NCBI GenBank assembly: GCA_020634035.1 | Contig: JACKCM010000005.1 | Coordinates: 434,001 to 498,000, forward strand | Direction: 5' to 3' | DNA: 64,000 nucleotides | Origin: Candidatus Obscuribacterales bacterium | Lineage (GTDB): Bacteria > Cyanobacteriota > Vampirovibrionia > Obscuribacterales > Obscuribacteraceae | Part shown: one piece after another, positions 41,727 through 52,100 of the stretch | Numbering within the stretch: position 1 is the stretch's first letter | Layout of the letters: every line of letters starts with the position of its first letter | The notes under the pieces: generated by a model | Databases searched by the model: none | What the model was told of the DNA's origin: nothing | The model's input: only the letters and a program-made list of their open reading frames with translations | Position numbers and translations under genes: made by a program

Positions 41727-44700
41727 TCAGGGTCTCGCTTTGATTCTGGAATTATGCAGCTGTCTGTAGCTCTTGAAGCTCTTAGTGAGGTTCTCGAACT
41801 CCATATCGCATCTTTTCCAGTCCGGCTCAGCCAGTTTGATATCGACACAGTCGAGCAATCGACGCCCTACCTGCTCAATGTCTTCAGCCTGGAAGCTTTC
41901 TGAAAGAGTTCTCAAATGAGCCGCCGATTCCGCCAGCATATCCGGGCTCTGTTCGGCCAGGGCAAGTTCTATCTTTTTGACCAGTTCCTCTAAAGAGAGC
42001 AGATACTCTTCCATAAGGGCATCGCTCTCTTCTCTATCGAACTCTCGCAGCAGATGTTCTAAACCGGAACGATACTGACGCTCCAGGGTGGAAGGCGCGA
42101 ACTCCTCCGATGCTTCCCCGTCTACATCCGTCGAGGGACGGCTGAGCCAGGGAAGAACATAGCGTTCTAACTTGGCAGAGGTGAAGGGTTTGGTCAGAAA
42201 ATCGTCCATGCCGGCTTCTCGGCAGCGTTCTTTGTGTTCGGGGGTTGCCTGGGCAGTTACTGCAATTATTGGAACATGCTTATCTGAATCGGCTTCCAGC
42301 TCTCTAATCTTTCTGGTCGCCTCAAATCCGTCCATGACCGGCATCTGGCAGTCCATCAAGATCAGGGAGAAATCGTTGTTTAAGAACGCTTCTACCGCTT
42401 CTTTACCGTTCTCCACTGCCCTGGCCCGAACACCAATTTCTCTGAGCTGCATAAGAGCCAGTTTGGAGTTAACCGAGTTGTCCTCTACCACCAGAACTTC
42501 TTCGGCTTTTTTACGATCCGGATTCGGACCCTTGAGCTTGGTCTCGGGTTCGACCTTTTCATTGATATCTTTAGTATCCTTTGGCAGCACGCGGACCGGT
42601 CGGGCACTAGCGGCTTTGAGACCGAAGTCTACTTTAAAAGTAAAAAGCGATCCGACATGCTCTTTTGAAGATACCGAGACCTTGCCGCCCATTAACTCGA
42701 CCAGTTTTTTGGTAATCGACAGACCAAGACCGGTGCCGCCATATCTGGCACTTACCGACTCGTTCGCCTGGGCGAATGGTTCGAACAGTTCTGCGATGGC
42801 ATCTTGACTGATACCGACACCGGTGTCCTGGACTGAAAACTTCAGGGTGACACTGTCTTTCTTCTTCTCGATTAATTCCACACGAACCGAGATCTCTCCA
42901 CGGTCGGTAAACTTGACGGCGTTGCTGACCAGATTGAGGAGGATCTGACGAAGTCTGTTGGGATCTCCGATAAGATGATCCGGAATGTCCCTGGCGATCC
43001 AGTAAGTCATAGAGACGTTCTTCTGGCGAGCCTTGGGGGCGAAAAGCGATATGCATCGATTCATGAGAGCACGCAATTCGAATTCGGTGTTTTCGAATTC
43101 GAGCTTTTCCGCTTCTATTTTCGAATAGTCGAGGACGTCATCTATCAAGGTCAAAAGGACCTGGGCCGACTCTTGAATAGTATTGACCATATCGCTTTGA
43201 TCACTGGCCAGTTCGGTTCGACTGAGCAGGTCGCTCATGCCGATAACCGCGTTCATCGGTGTTCTTATCTCGTGACTCATATTGGCGACGAAATAGCTTT
43301 TTGCCTTGTTTGCTCTATCTGCTGCCTCTTTAGCCGCTTTCAGCTCCGCGTTGGATACCTCCAGTTCGAGGGTTCGCTCTTTGACTCTTTCCTCCAGCTC
43401 TTTGTTTAGAGCTGAGATGCTATCGAAGAGAAGAACGTTCTCCAGGGCGGTGACAATCTGGGTTGATAAAAGCTGGATCAAGTCGAGTCTTTCGGTTGTG
43501 AAAATACCCGGCACAAGATTGTTCTCCAGGTAGAATATACCGATCAGTTTGGTCTGCTTGATGATCGGATGACAGAGCACTGAACGGACGTTGTTCCGCT
43601 TGATATAAGGATCTCCCAGAAACATATTCTCTCGGACGGCATCGGGCAGAAGCAGGCTGTTTCTGGTTCGGCGAACATAGTTGATCACCGAATGCGGTAC
43701 TGCTTCAAAACTGTCCAGATTTATTCTAATGCTCTTGACCAGATTGCCTGTGCTGGCACTATCGCCTCGGGCTCTGACGAAGAGCTCATCGTCTTCCTGC
43801 AGCACGATAACACATTGCTGAGCACCGGAAGCCTCGATAATTACTCGGATCAAAGTGTTCAACAGTCTATCGAGAGTCACCTCTTTAGAGATGGCTTCGG
43901 CTGCCTTGAGTACTGTTAGAAAGTCGTACTCAGGAGAGGACGATGAAGTCTGGCGGAGCAGAGGCTGCTCCCTTTCCAGTTGCTCTACTTTGCCCCGGGC
44001 CTGCCACCGACGATAGAGGCGGTGCGCTTCTTTTAGATGCAAGGAAGCAACAGAATCGAGCCCTCTCGCGAGATAGAAACGATAAGCCAATTCGTTGGCT
44101 ATCGCTTCGTTCTGGATATAGCCATTCTCCCGAGCCGACTTGATAGCGCTCTCGTATTCTCTCTCTGCTTCTTCGATAGAGCCTTTCAGCCTGGCTAGCT
44201 CTGCACATACCAGGCTGTATTTGTTCAAAAAGTTGGCAGGACAGGAGCGCGACCATTCTTCCAGTTTTTGTCTGTGCTCATCCAGAACTTTCATACGGCT
44301 TTCTCTGAGCTCTTCGTCGATGCGGTCGTCTTCCAGGCTCGATGCGAGGGCCAGGGCGAAATAGTACCAGTATTCCGGCTCTTGTATATGACCGAGGGAG
44401 GACCAGAGATAGTTTTTAGCTTTCTCTCCTGCTCGAAGAGCCTCTTCATAGTCGCCCGACATAAACCGAGCCTGGAGCAGCATAATGTAGTACCAGCAGG
44501 TGACGATGGGATGATCATACGAGTCGATATAGCTCTCATACTCTTTTTCATTGAATTCTGTATCGTCGAAAGTCGAGAATCCATCGGTTTCACCACGCAG
44601 ATTTTGAACCAGGCGCTGAATGCCTTTGATTACTTCTTTTGGTGCCTCAAACTGGATACTCTTCAGATAGGTCAGATACTTGATCGATTCTTGATAGACT

Positions 44701-47700
44701 TCATCGAGCCCTTTACCCAGAATGAGCAAGTCCACCACAATGTGGTTGCAGCAGTAGCCTGCGAAGGTTACATCACCGGCTTTCGAGGTACTCTCGAAGG
44801 CATCATAGAGAAAATCCAGATCTGTCTTAAGATGATTGGACCAGAAGTTTATAGAATCTCCGAACAGAAATTTCACCCGGGCATGGTAGTCGTTTAAGGG
44901 AACCTCTCGGCTCAATTCACAGGCCAGTCGCCCGAATCGGTAGGCGTCCTGATATTTGCCGAGCACCGGTCCCACACACATTCCCAGAAGGGCGTAGCCC
45001 ATGGCAGAGGCTGCACAGTTGCCGTGTTTCAAGGTGATGCGCACCATGTGGCAGGCACTCAAAAGAAAGAGATTTTGATCCGAACAGAGACCGGCGGCAA
45101 AAAGGGCTTGAAGGATATCCAGTGCCGCTTTCATCTCCGGGTTATCCATCAGCGGAAGCTCTTCCAGGCTTTCTATACTCCTATCACCCAGCTCTTCCCA
45201 GAGAAGATCGTAGTTTCTTTTCACTTCGGCATCATCAGGAGCGGCCGACATCTCTATGCCTAAAAGAGCCAGACCCTTGAGCCCGTTTTCCACGGCTAGA
45301 GCCAGTTCGGTCTTACCTGTATAGAGTTCGACCATCATCTGATAGATAGAGGTTTTCTGAAGAACATTGTCACAGTGGGTGAGCAGCTCATCGAACTGAT
45401 TCATGGAGCGGTCGAAATTGCCGCACATCCACTCACATAGTGCCCTTTCATAGTTCAGATCGTAAGCCAGTTCGGGTGCTTCTTGCCAGCCTGTGTCACC
45501 GAGAAGCTCTTTTCCGTAAGTGAGAAACTGGATCGCCGAGTGATAGGCTGTGTTGGTGCGAGCTTTTCTGCCTGCCACCAGATAGACCCCGGCCAGTTCC
45601 GCGAGCTTATTCTCTTTTGTCAGCAGGTCTCTTGCCTGGTCCAGATGAGTGACTATATCGAATACCTTCTCTTCCAGCACTTCGTCTTTTGCCGAACGCA
45701 ATAGAATCAGACCGATACGCAGATGCTCTTCGGCGCGTTTCTCTTCTGGAATCAGTCTATAAGACGCTTCCTGGACCCGGTCATGGAGAAATTTGAAATT
45801 GCCCGGTTGACTGAGCACCAGACCCTGATTGCAGGCTTCTCTCAGATCAGCCTCTAACTGAATTTCTGATCGCTGACTTACCAGAGCCAGGGTCGGAAGA
45901 TCGAAGGTATTGCCTAGACAGGAGGCAAGTTTCAATACATCTCTTGTCGAAGATGAAAGGCGACCGAGGCGGGAGAGCAGCAGTTCGACGATGTTATCAG
46001 AGTCTTTTTGTCCTTCGAGTTTTTCCAGATTCCATCGCCAGCGGTGCTCCTTTCTGTCTAACTCTAAGAGTCCCTCCTGGCGAAGCGTGCGGAGGAGCTG
46101 GATGGCAAAAAAAGGATTGCCGCCGGTTTTATTGAAGACCAGATTGCCCAGAGGAATCGCCCGCTTCTCTTCGAGTCTCATCGCATCTTTGATCAGATCC
46201 TGCATGTCTTTTTGAGAAAGTGCCGGCAGTTCAATCTCCATCAAGGGAGCGCCCACGGCTTTCATCTGATTTATGGTCCCGGTGAGAATATGGTCTTTGT
46301 CGACCTCATTGTCGCGATAAGCTCCGATTAAAAGGAGATAGTCCATGGAGCCGTCCGAGATCAATCGATTCATCAGGCGAAGACTGGCTTCATCCGCCCA
46401 TTGCAGATCGTCGAGAAAAAGAATAAGGGGGTGGTCGCTGGTGGCAAAGACTCTGAAAAATTGTTGAAGCACCATGTCGAATCGGGTTTGTTCTTCGCCC
46501 GCCGGTATTGGTGGCGGTGCAGACTGCTTACCAATCAGAAGCTCCAGTTCCGGTATCACCCCGGCAACTATTGCCGCACCATTGCCCATTCTCTCGAGGA
46601 TTTCGCGTTTCCAGAAATCTATTTCACTTTCCGAATAGGTGAGCAGGTGATGGACCAGCTCTCTGAAAGCTTCACAGATGGTGGCGAAGGGAATCGCTTG
46701 TTGATATTGATCGAATTTACCCGACAAGAAAAAGCCGCGCTCTTGAATAAGTGGTTGATAAAGCTCTCGAACCAGCGCTGTCTTTCCTATGCCTGAATAG
46801 CCCGAGATCAGGACTAATCGGGCGTTCTGACCGGATGCCACCGCTTGGAATGCTCCGGACAAAAGCTCTATCTCTTTTTCTCTGCCGTACAGCCTTATAG
46901 GAATCTGCAACTCCTGGGGAATGTCCCGGGAGCCGATTACAGGAAGGGCAATACGTCCATTTTGTTTGAGTTGTTTCTCGGCACAGATCAAATCACAGGC
47001 AAGACCATAGGCGCTTTGATATCTATCCTCCGGTGACTTGGCCAGCAATTTCAGCACGATTGCAGAAAGATCCGGCTGCGATTGATCCGGCCAGTCCGGG
47101 GTGAGTGAAAGATGAGCGTGGAGCAATTCAAGAGGGTCCGAACAATAGAAAGGTTGTTTGCCGGTCAATACTTCGTAGAGCACCAGACCCAGAGCATAGA
47201 GGTCGCTTCGGATATCCACCGGCTGACTCATGCGCCCGCTCTGTTCCGGAGAGCGACAGACCATGGCTTGATTGAGATTGGGTAGCCCGACATAGCTCAG
47301 TCTATTGTCGGTCACCGGACTTACCAGCCCGAGGCTGGCGAAATAAGGAGAGCCTTCCTCGTCGATGAGAATGTTTTCTGCACCGATATCGAGATGAAGA
47401 ACGCCTTGCTGATGGATACGGTCGAGGATGCGAGCCAGCTTGCGCATGATCTCTACTCTTTTGACCATAGAGACCGAGCCCTTCAAATAGTTCTGAAGAC
47501 TTATGCTTCCCTCTCTCTGGGCGAGAACCAGGCAGGCTCCCACTCTGGACTCGGATTGAATCAGCTCTATGGCCTGGGGAAGACCTTTTGCCTTGTTTCC
47601 TGTAAGGAGCTTGAATTCTCCTTCTAGATTGAAAACGCTTCCTGCTTCGGGCTTGTCCGATAGCAAGGTTTTCAACAGACAGATACTTCCGTCCGATAGC

Positions 47701-47792
47701 CTTCTAGCTTTCACCAGCCGATAATCGAGACCGTTATAGAGCGGCGGCTCTATCTCTTCAAAGATTTCTTTGACAAGGTCGACTGACTTCAT
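41727..47792 (-). CDS. Giant hybrid: Ser/Thr (pseudo)kinase - AAA ATPase - TPR - GAF - histidine kinase - receiver - HPt-like
   Basis: A 2021-residue signalling protein like the cyanobacterial trifunctional kinases. The ATG at 47792 is chosen because the longer frame would run into the divergent Nudix gene. Order: protein-kinase fold (about 10-285), where HRD reads HLD (near 132) and DFG reads SLG (near 152), so it is probably inactive; AAA/STAND ATPase with GYSGIGKT (near 334) and LILFLDDLQWAD; helical TPR-like region (about 700-1270); GAF domain (about 1285-1430); HisKA with MSHEIRTPMNAVIG (near 1507); HATPase with NLVSNAVKF and GGTGLGLSI; receiver with LILMDCQMPVMDG (near 1812); and a C-terminal HPt-like bundle with AAHLRTLSES (near 1954). 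The whole is an intact frame. The input signal is unknown. Confidence 0.88.
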   Translation of the reverse strand: MKSVDLVKEIFEEIEPPLYNGLDYRLVKARRLSDGSICLLKTLLSDKPEAGSVFNLEGEFKLLTGNKAKGLPQAIELIQSESRVGACLVLAQREGSISLQNYLKGSVSMVKRVEIMRKLARILDRIHQQGVLHLDIGAENILIDEEGSPYFASLGLVSPVTDNRLSYVGLPNLNQAMVCRSPEQSGRMSQPVDIRSDLYALGLVLYEVLTGKQPFYCSDPLELLHAHLSLTPDWPDQSQPDLSAIVLKLLAKSPEDRYQSAYGLACDLICAEKQLKQNGRIALPVIGSRDIPQELQIPIRLYGREKEIELLSGAFQAVASGQNARLVLISGYSGIGKTALVRELYQPLIQERGFFLSGKFDQYQQAIPFATICEAFRELVHHLLTYSESEIDFWKREILERMGNGAAIVAGVIPELELLIGKQSAPPPIPAGEEQTRFDMVLQQFFRVFATSDHPLILFLDDLQWADEASLRLMNRLISDGSMDYLLLIGAYRDNEVDKDHILTGTINQMKAVGAPLMEIELPALSQKDMQDLIKDAMRLEEKRAIPLGNLVFNKTGGNPFFAIQLLRTLRQEGLLELDRKEHRWRWNLEKLEGQKDSDNIVELLLSRLGRLSSSTRDVLKLASCLGNTFDLPTLALVSQRSEIQLEADLREACNQGLVLSQPGNFKFLHDRVQEASYRLIPEEKRAEEHLRIGLILLRSAKDEVLEEKVFDIVTHLDQARDLLTKENKLAELAGVYLVAGRKARTNTAYHSAIQFLTYGKELLGDTGWQEAPELAYDLNYERALCEWMCGNFDRSMNQFDELLTHCDNVLQKTSIYQMMVELYTGKTELALAVENGLKGLALLGIEMSAAPDDAEVKRNYDLLWEELGDRSIESLEELPLMDNPEMKAALDILQALFAAGLCSDQNLFLLSACHMVRITLKHGNCAASAMGYALLGMCVGPVLGKYQDAYRFGRLACELSREVPLNDYHARVKFLFGDSINFWSNHLKTDLDFLYDAFESTSKAGDVTFAGYCCNHIVVDLLILGKGLDEVYQESIKYLTYLKSIQFEAPKEVIKGIQRLVQNLRGETDGFSTFDDTEFNEKEYESYIDSYDHPIVTCWYYIMLLQARFMSGDYEEALRAGEKAKNYLWSSLGHIQEPEYWYYFALALASSLEDDRIDEELRESRMKVLDEHRQKLEEWSRSCPANFLNKYSLVCAELARLKGSIEEAEREYESAIKSARENGYIQNEAIANELAYRFYLARGLDSVASLHLKEAHRLYRRWQARGKVEQLEREQPLLRQTSSSSPEYDFLTVLKAAEAISKEVTLDRLLNTLIRVIIEASGAQQCVIVLQEDDELFVRARGDSASTGNLVKSIRINLDSFEAVPHSVINYVRRTRNSLLLPDAVRENMFLGDPYIKRNNVRSVLCHPIIKQTKLIGIFYLENNLVPGIFTTERLDLIQLLSTQIVTALENVLLFDSISALNKELEERVKERTLELEVSNAELKAAKEAADRANKAKSYFVANMSHEIRTPMNAVIGMSDLLSRTELASDQSDMVNTIQESAQVLLTLIDDVLDYSKIEAEKLEFENTEFELRALMNRCISLFAPKARQKNVSMTYWIARDIPDHLIGDPNRLRQILLNLVSNAVKFTDRGEISVRVELIEKKKDSVTLKFSVQDTGVGISQDAIAELFEPFAQANESVSARYGGTGLGLSITKKLVELMGGKVSVSSKEHVGSLFTFKVDFGLKAASARPVRVLPKDTKDINEKVEPETKLKGPNPDRKKAEEVLVVEDNSVNSKLALMQLREIGVRARAVENGKEAVEAFLNNDFSLILMDCQMPVMDGFEATRKIRELEADSDKHVPIIAVTAQATPEHKERCREAGMDDFLTKPFTSAKLERYVLPWLSRPSTDVDGEASEEFAPSTLERQYRSGLEHLLREFDREESDALMEEYLLSLEELVKKIELALAEQSPDMLAESAAHLRTLSESFQAEDIEQVGRRLLDCVDIKLAEPDWKRCDMEFENLTKSFKSYRQLHNSRIKARP

Positions 47793-47853
47793 CTCTTGGC
47801 GTCCTGATTTCTTACGGAATCTGTTTTGGTTGAATTCAATTCGATTATTCGTG

Positions 47854-48564
47854 ATGCCTAATATAGAATATACGGTATTTGGGTCATCGATTGTGAACGA
47901 TGTAAGAGTAACTGTGGATGTAGTGGCTTTCGCCATAGAGCAAGACTCCCTGGAGGTGCTCTTGATCAAGCGAAAGTATGAACCATTTCGGAATCAGTGG
48001 GCTTTGCCCGGTGGCTTTCTTGCTTCATCAGATCAGTCTTTAGAAGAGGCCGCCGCCCGGGAACTGTCGGAAGAGACCAATGTTTCCGACATTTATCTGG
48101 AACAACTCTACAGCTTCGGTGACATAGACAGGGACCCGCGCGGTCGAACCGTGACCATCGCCTATCTGGCTCTTTTACGAGCCGATGAAGTCGAGTTGCA
48201 GGCAGCCACCGATGCCAGCGGAGTGGCCTGGTTTCCGGTTCATTCTCTGCCGGATCTCGCATTCGATCATGGCCGCATTCTCGACTATGCAATCTCACGC
48301 CTGCGCTACAAGATAGAGTATTCACCCTGTGTGTTCAGTCTTCTTCCTGAGAGTTTTACTCTCAGATCCCTGCAGAATGCCTACGAAATAATTCTTGGCA
48401 AGGAGATAGACAACCGCAACTTTCGCAAAAAATTTCTCGGAACCGGCATCTTGATCGATCAAGATGAACTGACCAGGGGCGGTCCGCACCGACCGGCAAA
48501 GCTCTATAAGTTCTCTATGCAAGAATTCTCCAGACTTGCGGACAGACCGGTTTTCACATTTTAG
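47854..48564 (+). CDS. Nudix-domain winged-helix regulator (NrtR-like)
   Basis: A 236-residue protein. The Nudix domain (about 15-145) has GGFLASSDQSLEEAAARELS with EE following, a Nudix box with the REL-EE core. The C-terminal winged helix (about 165-232; FTLRSLQNAYEIILG, then NFRKKFLGTGILI and RPAKLYKF) matches NrtR-type regulators of NAD metabolism, which sense ADP-ribose. Whether it is a regulator or an active ADP-ribose hydrolase cannot be decided, since the box looks largely intact. The ATG at 47854 is chosen from homologue length. It is divergent from the giant kinase; its end overlaps the convergent membrane-protein gene by 11 bp. No NAD biosynthesis gene is adjacent. Confidence 0.82.
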   Translation: MPNIEYTVFGSSIVNDVRVTVDVVAFAIEQDSLEVLLIKRKYEPFRNQWALPGGFLASSDQSLEEAAARELSEETNVSDIYLEQLYSFGDIDRDPRGRTVTIAYLALLRADEVELQAATDASGVAWFPVHSLPDLAFDHGRILDYAISRLRYKIEYSPCVFSLLPESFTLRSLQNAYEIILGKEIDNRNFRKKFLGTGILIDQDELTRGGPHRPAKLYKFSMQEFSRLADRPVFTF

Positions 48565-49162
48565 AAAAGAGCACGAATTCAATGGCGTACTTTGCGTTCA
48601 AAACAGTAGTCAAGACGGCGCTGCCGACAAAGCGATAACGCAGGTTCATACGCTCTTGAATCAGATAGTTTCCGATAAGGGCGATTGGAAGATTGGTAAA
48701 AAACGAGATTGTGCCTGACTTGAGGGCGGTGATCAGGACAGCGATAAAATCGACATCGCTATACCAGTTCATGCCAGGTGTTATAAGGGTGGCAACTTTG
48801 ATGAAGAAAAGATGTCGTGCGATCCAGAGCGGATTGAAGTAGAGCGCCGCTCCCAGAGTCTTGCCCAGCCAGTTGAATCTGAGACCGGTTTCGTCTTCAT
48901 GAACCAGTCTCTTTAAAATCGGATAGCGAAGTTCTGTGTCGACAGAGAGCCTGAAAGAATCAAGAAAGTGGAACCAGCGCGGAATTTCGAAGCGATAGAT
49001 GATGCCGCCTGCGATCATGACTGCAATGTATCTGATCGGATTAACGTCATCCATTATGATCTGACCGATTAAATCGCCGAGAGGATAGAGAACCCAGCCG
49101 GCAAAATGCTGGATCAAGCGCTCCATAGAAGATTGGGATTCTGACGAATTTGTACTGGTCAT
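48554..49162 (-). CDS. Small membrane protein, partner of the helicase operon
   Basis: A 202-residue protein with about four hydrophobic segments (about 15-35, 42-58, 105-128 and 140-165) and a His/Trp-rich loop (PRWFHFLDSFRLS). No family is recognised. It begins seven bases after the helicase stop with CTGGGG as a ribosome binding site, and so is very likely cotranscribed with it. The helicase also has membrane helices, which suggests that the two act together at the membrane. Confidence 0.6.
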   Translation of the reverse strand: MTSTNSSESQSSMERLIQHFAGWVLYPLGDLIGQIIMDDVNPIRYIAVMIAGGIIYRFEIPRWFHFLDSFRLSVDTELRYPILKRLVHEDETGLRFNWLGKTLGAALYFNPLWIARHLFFIKVATLITPGMNWYSDVDFIAVLITALKSGTISFFTNLPIALIGNYLIQERMNLRYRFVGSAVLTTVLNAKYAIEFVLFSKM

Positions 49163-49169
49163 GGTGAAA

Positions 49170-52100
49170 TCAACCCCAGAGCAATCTTTCGGCTATATTC
49201 AAACTCATATTTGAATTCGAGCCGAAATACTGAGAGAGGATCTCCGGTTGCTTCTCTGTATCTACCAGGAACCCGGGACTGACATGTTGATTCCAGGCGT
49301 ATTCAAAGGCGTCCCTGCCGGCTTCGGATCTGGCCAGTATACGGGGCACGGCATGATAAGCCACGATTTTGGGCTCGGCTTTGCCCGAGATATAGAGATC
49401 GAGAAATTTCTGCGGGGGTAGATCATCCGGCAAGGTCAGTTCATAGCGCGGCATCAACCATTTTTGATCACCGAGGGGGGCGAGCATCTCTTCGTAGCAT
49501 TCCATAAACAGGTCGGAGTGTTCGAGGGCGCAGTCATCGCCATCTAAAAAAATCCGATAGAAGCCGTCTTTTCTGCGGCTTACTTTAATATAGGATCTTT
49601 CAATCGTCTCAGGAAGAAATCGGCGTTCTATCAAAGAATCTAGAAGTGCTGTCGCCATAGTCTTGAAGCTCTCTTCCTGAGAGAGAGAGCGGTTGAGGCT
49701 GTGACCCAGTTTTATTCTCTGCTTTCTCAAAAAGTCTGTCGCAAAATAAAGAGTGAGCAGTACTGGAGCGATAGCGATTACAAAAGGCAAATGTACGATA
49801 GCTGAAAGAAAAATGGATATCGGTGCTCCCATACCGAAATAAGCAGCATACGTATAGCATTCACCTTTGATCAGATCCTTTCTGGTTTTAACACAATGTT
49901 CCTGATAGTTTGAAGCTTTTGCTATTTGGAGCGGACGAAACTTTCTCTCTTCTACCCGGGCTATCTCTACACAGGCTATTTCCTGATTGCGATAGGGCTC
50001 GCCCACTTTCCAGAGTGTATAGGCTTCTTCTCTTCGGGTGGCTCGATTGAGCATATCGAAATTGAAGTCATTGAAGCTGGCGAAAACTTCCTGGGGAGTC
50101 AGTTCTGAAAACTGGGGATGAACATGACCGACACCGCATTCTATCTGACCATCATCGGCGATACCGAAATAGCCGCGATGTTTTCTCACGAAACGAAAGT
50201 AGTCGTTCAGACCTTTTTCAAGTGCCGGTGCAATACAGATAACATCCCAGTTGTTGGCCACTTTGCGCTCGGCCAGGCTGTCGACGGTGTTCAACCTTAT
50301 GCCTCTGCCGCGTAGCTGATTGACGGCCACTGAAGAGGTGCTGGTGGTGAGATCTATTATCGTGTTCAGCTCCTGGCAGTCCCAGCCTTCTCCGAAGATG
50401 CCCCGGGTGCCGATCATGCATTTGCTTATACCCCGGGCGAAGAGTTCTGTGGCTAGAGCCACATAAAGTTTTGCCGTCCACTGTCCCGAACTCGAGAATA
50501 TGCGGGTGTATCCATAATTCTCATCCGACTCGGTCTCCAGGGTGATTTCCAGTTCACGCTCTTTCAGATAGTCGCAGGCGGCTTGTAGATACTGGTCCCT
50601 TATTCGGCTGTCCACCATCAATACCGAGCCGGTCACCAGGCATGGTGGGTAGTTGATACAGCTCTTATTCAGATTCGCTCCGGCGAGAAGCTCTTTGAAT
50701 ACACCGGCTGCTCCTCCTGATTCGGCGTTCATGATCTCTTTCAATCGGATCAGGCTCTTTGAGCTTGTGGCGGACATCTTCTCGAAGTCAGTAATGACAA
50801 GGGCTCTGAGCCGATCGTCCAGATAACCGTATTCAGTATCAAGGATCTCTTGCACCGCAAGCGCTTTGCTCTTGCTATAGGCAAGAATACGATCCACTGA
50901 TGAAGCTAGCTTTCTTATTCCTCTTTCAGTCAGGCTATAGCCGATTTTTTTTATAGCCTCCTTTATTCTTGAGTAGAATTCCAGATCTTCTTCCCGGGCG
51001 CTTACCTTGAGATGATTGAGAGCATAGTCTTCAAGCAGCTCTATCCAGTCATCTAGAAGCGGTGACTGTCGCACCGCATCGGCCTTAGAGAGGGTGATTG
51101 AGCCCGGCAGTTTAACCCTTCCGGTAAAGAGATATCGAGAAGCGGCCATGAGATATTGCGGATTTTCTTTACGCTCTTCGATGCGGTTGCATATATAAGA
51201 AGAGAAGTCCTCGCCTCTTAAACCTGCATCCGGTTTCAATTCCAGCAAGAGTTGATGAATCTCTTTATGGCTCTCTTTGAGAAATTCCAGCTCTTCTATA
51301 GTGGGTTCGGTAAAAAATGCCAGATCCTGATAAGGGGCCAGTCCTCCTTCTTTGACCAGGGCCGGTGTCGGTACTTGATAGTCTATCTCGCCTACCAGAT
51401 TGAGATAACGATTTTTCTGTTTGCCTGAAGCCGAATCCGGCGGTGTCCCGGTCAGACCGACAACGGTGACAGGTTCAAGATGTTTTACCAGATGAATCAT
51501 CACCGCAGCCCAGTAATCTGTGAGGTGGTGGCATTCATCGAAGACCACAAGTCCGACTCCGCGTCTTTTGAGAGCTTGCATCAGATCAAGAGCGTTTTCA
51601 TGCAGGACTTCGTTGAGATCAAGTACATCTACAAGACGGCGCCTCAGTCGCGATACATGCCGTCTCAGCTCTTTATTGAACTCTTTTGGATTGTTCTTCT
51701 CCAGATCGAGAAGTCTTATCTCTGCTTCAGCCCTCTTGGGGGTGATACCGCCGGTGAGTTCTGAGATCCACTCTTTTTTAGCCAGCGTGGTCAGATATTC
51801 TTTCTCTCTACCAGGAAGAGAGAGAGCCTGATAGGTCATAATCGTTATGGGCTTCAGTGGTCGGTCAAGATAGCTGCCCAGGACTTCGGGGCGGGCGAAA
51901 TCTATGTCATCGGCCGAGAAAAAATCTTCGAGCTTCGCATTCCACTGTGTTGCGATGGTGTTGTTCGGGCAGAGCACCAGGCTAGGGCATTTAAACTGAG
52001 AGATTATTTCATAGCCGAGAATGGTTTTTCCTGAACCGGGTGGGGCGACTATATGCAGCTCCTTTTCGCCGGCTTCGATTTTTTTCTTGCACAGTTCGAT

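Noticed and set aside
43943..44256. Open frames on either strand inside the giant kinase gene
   Set aside because: They are shadows of the helical region of the intact 2021-codon frame.
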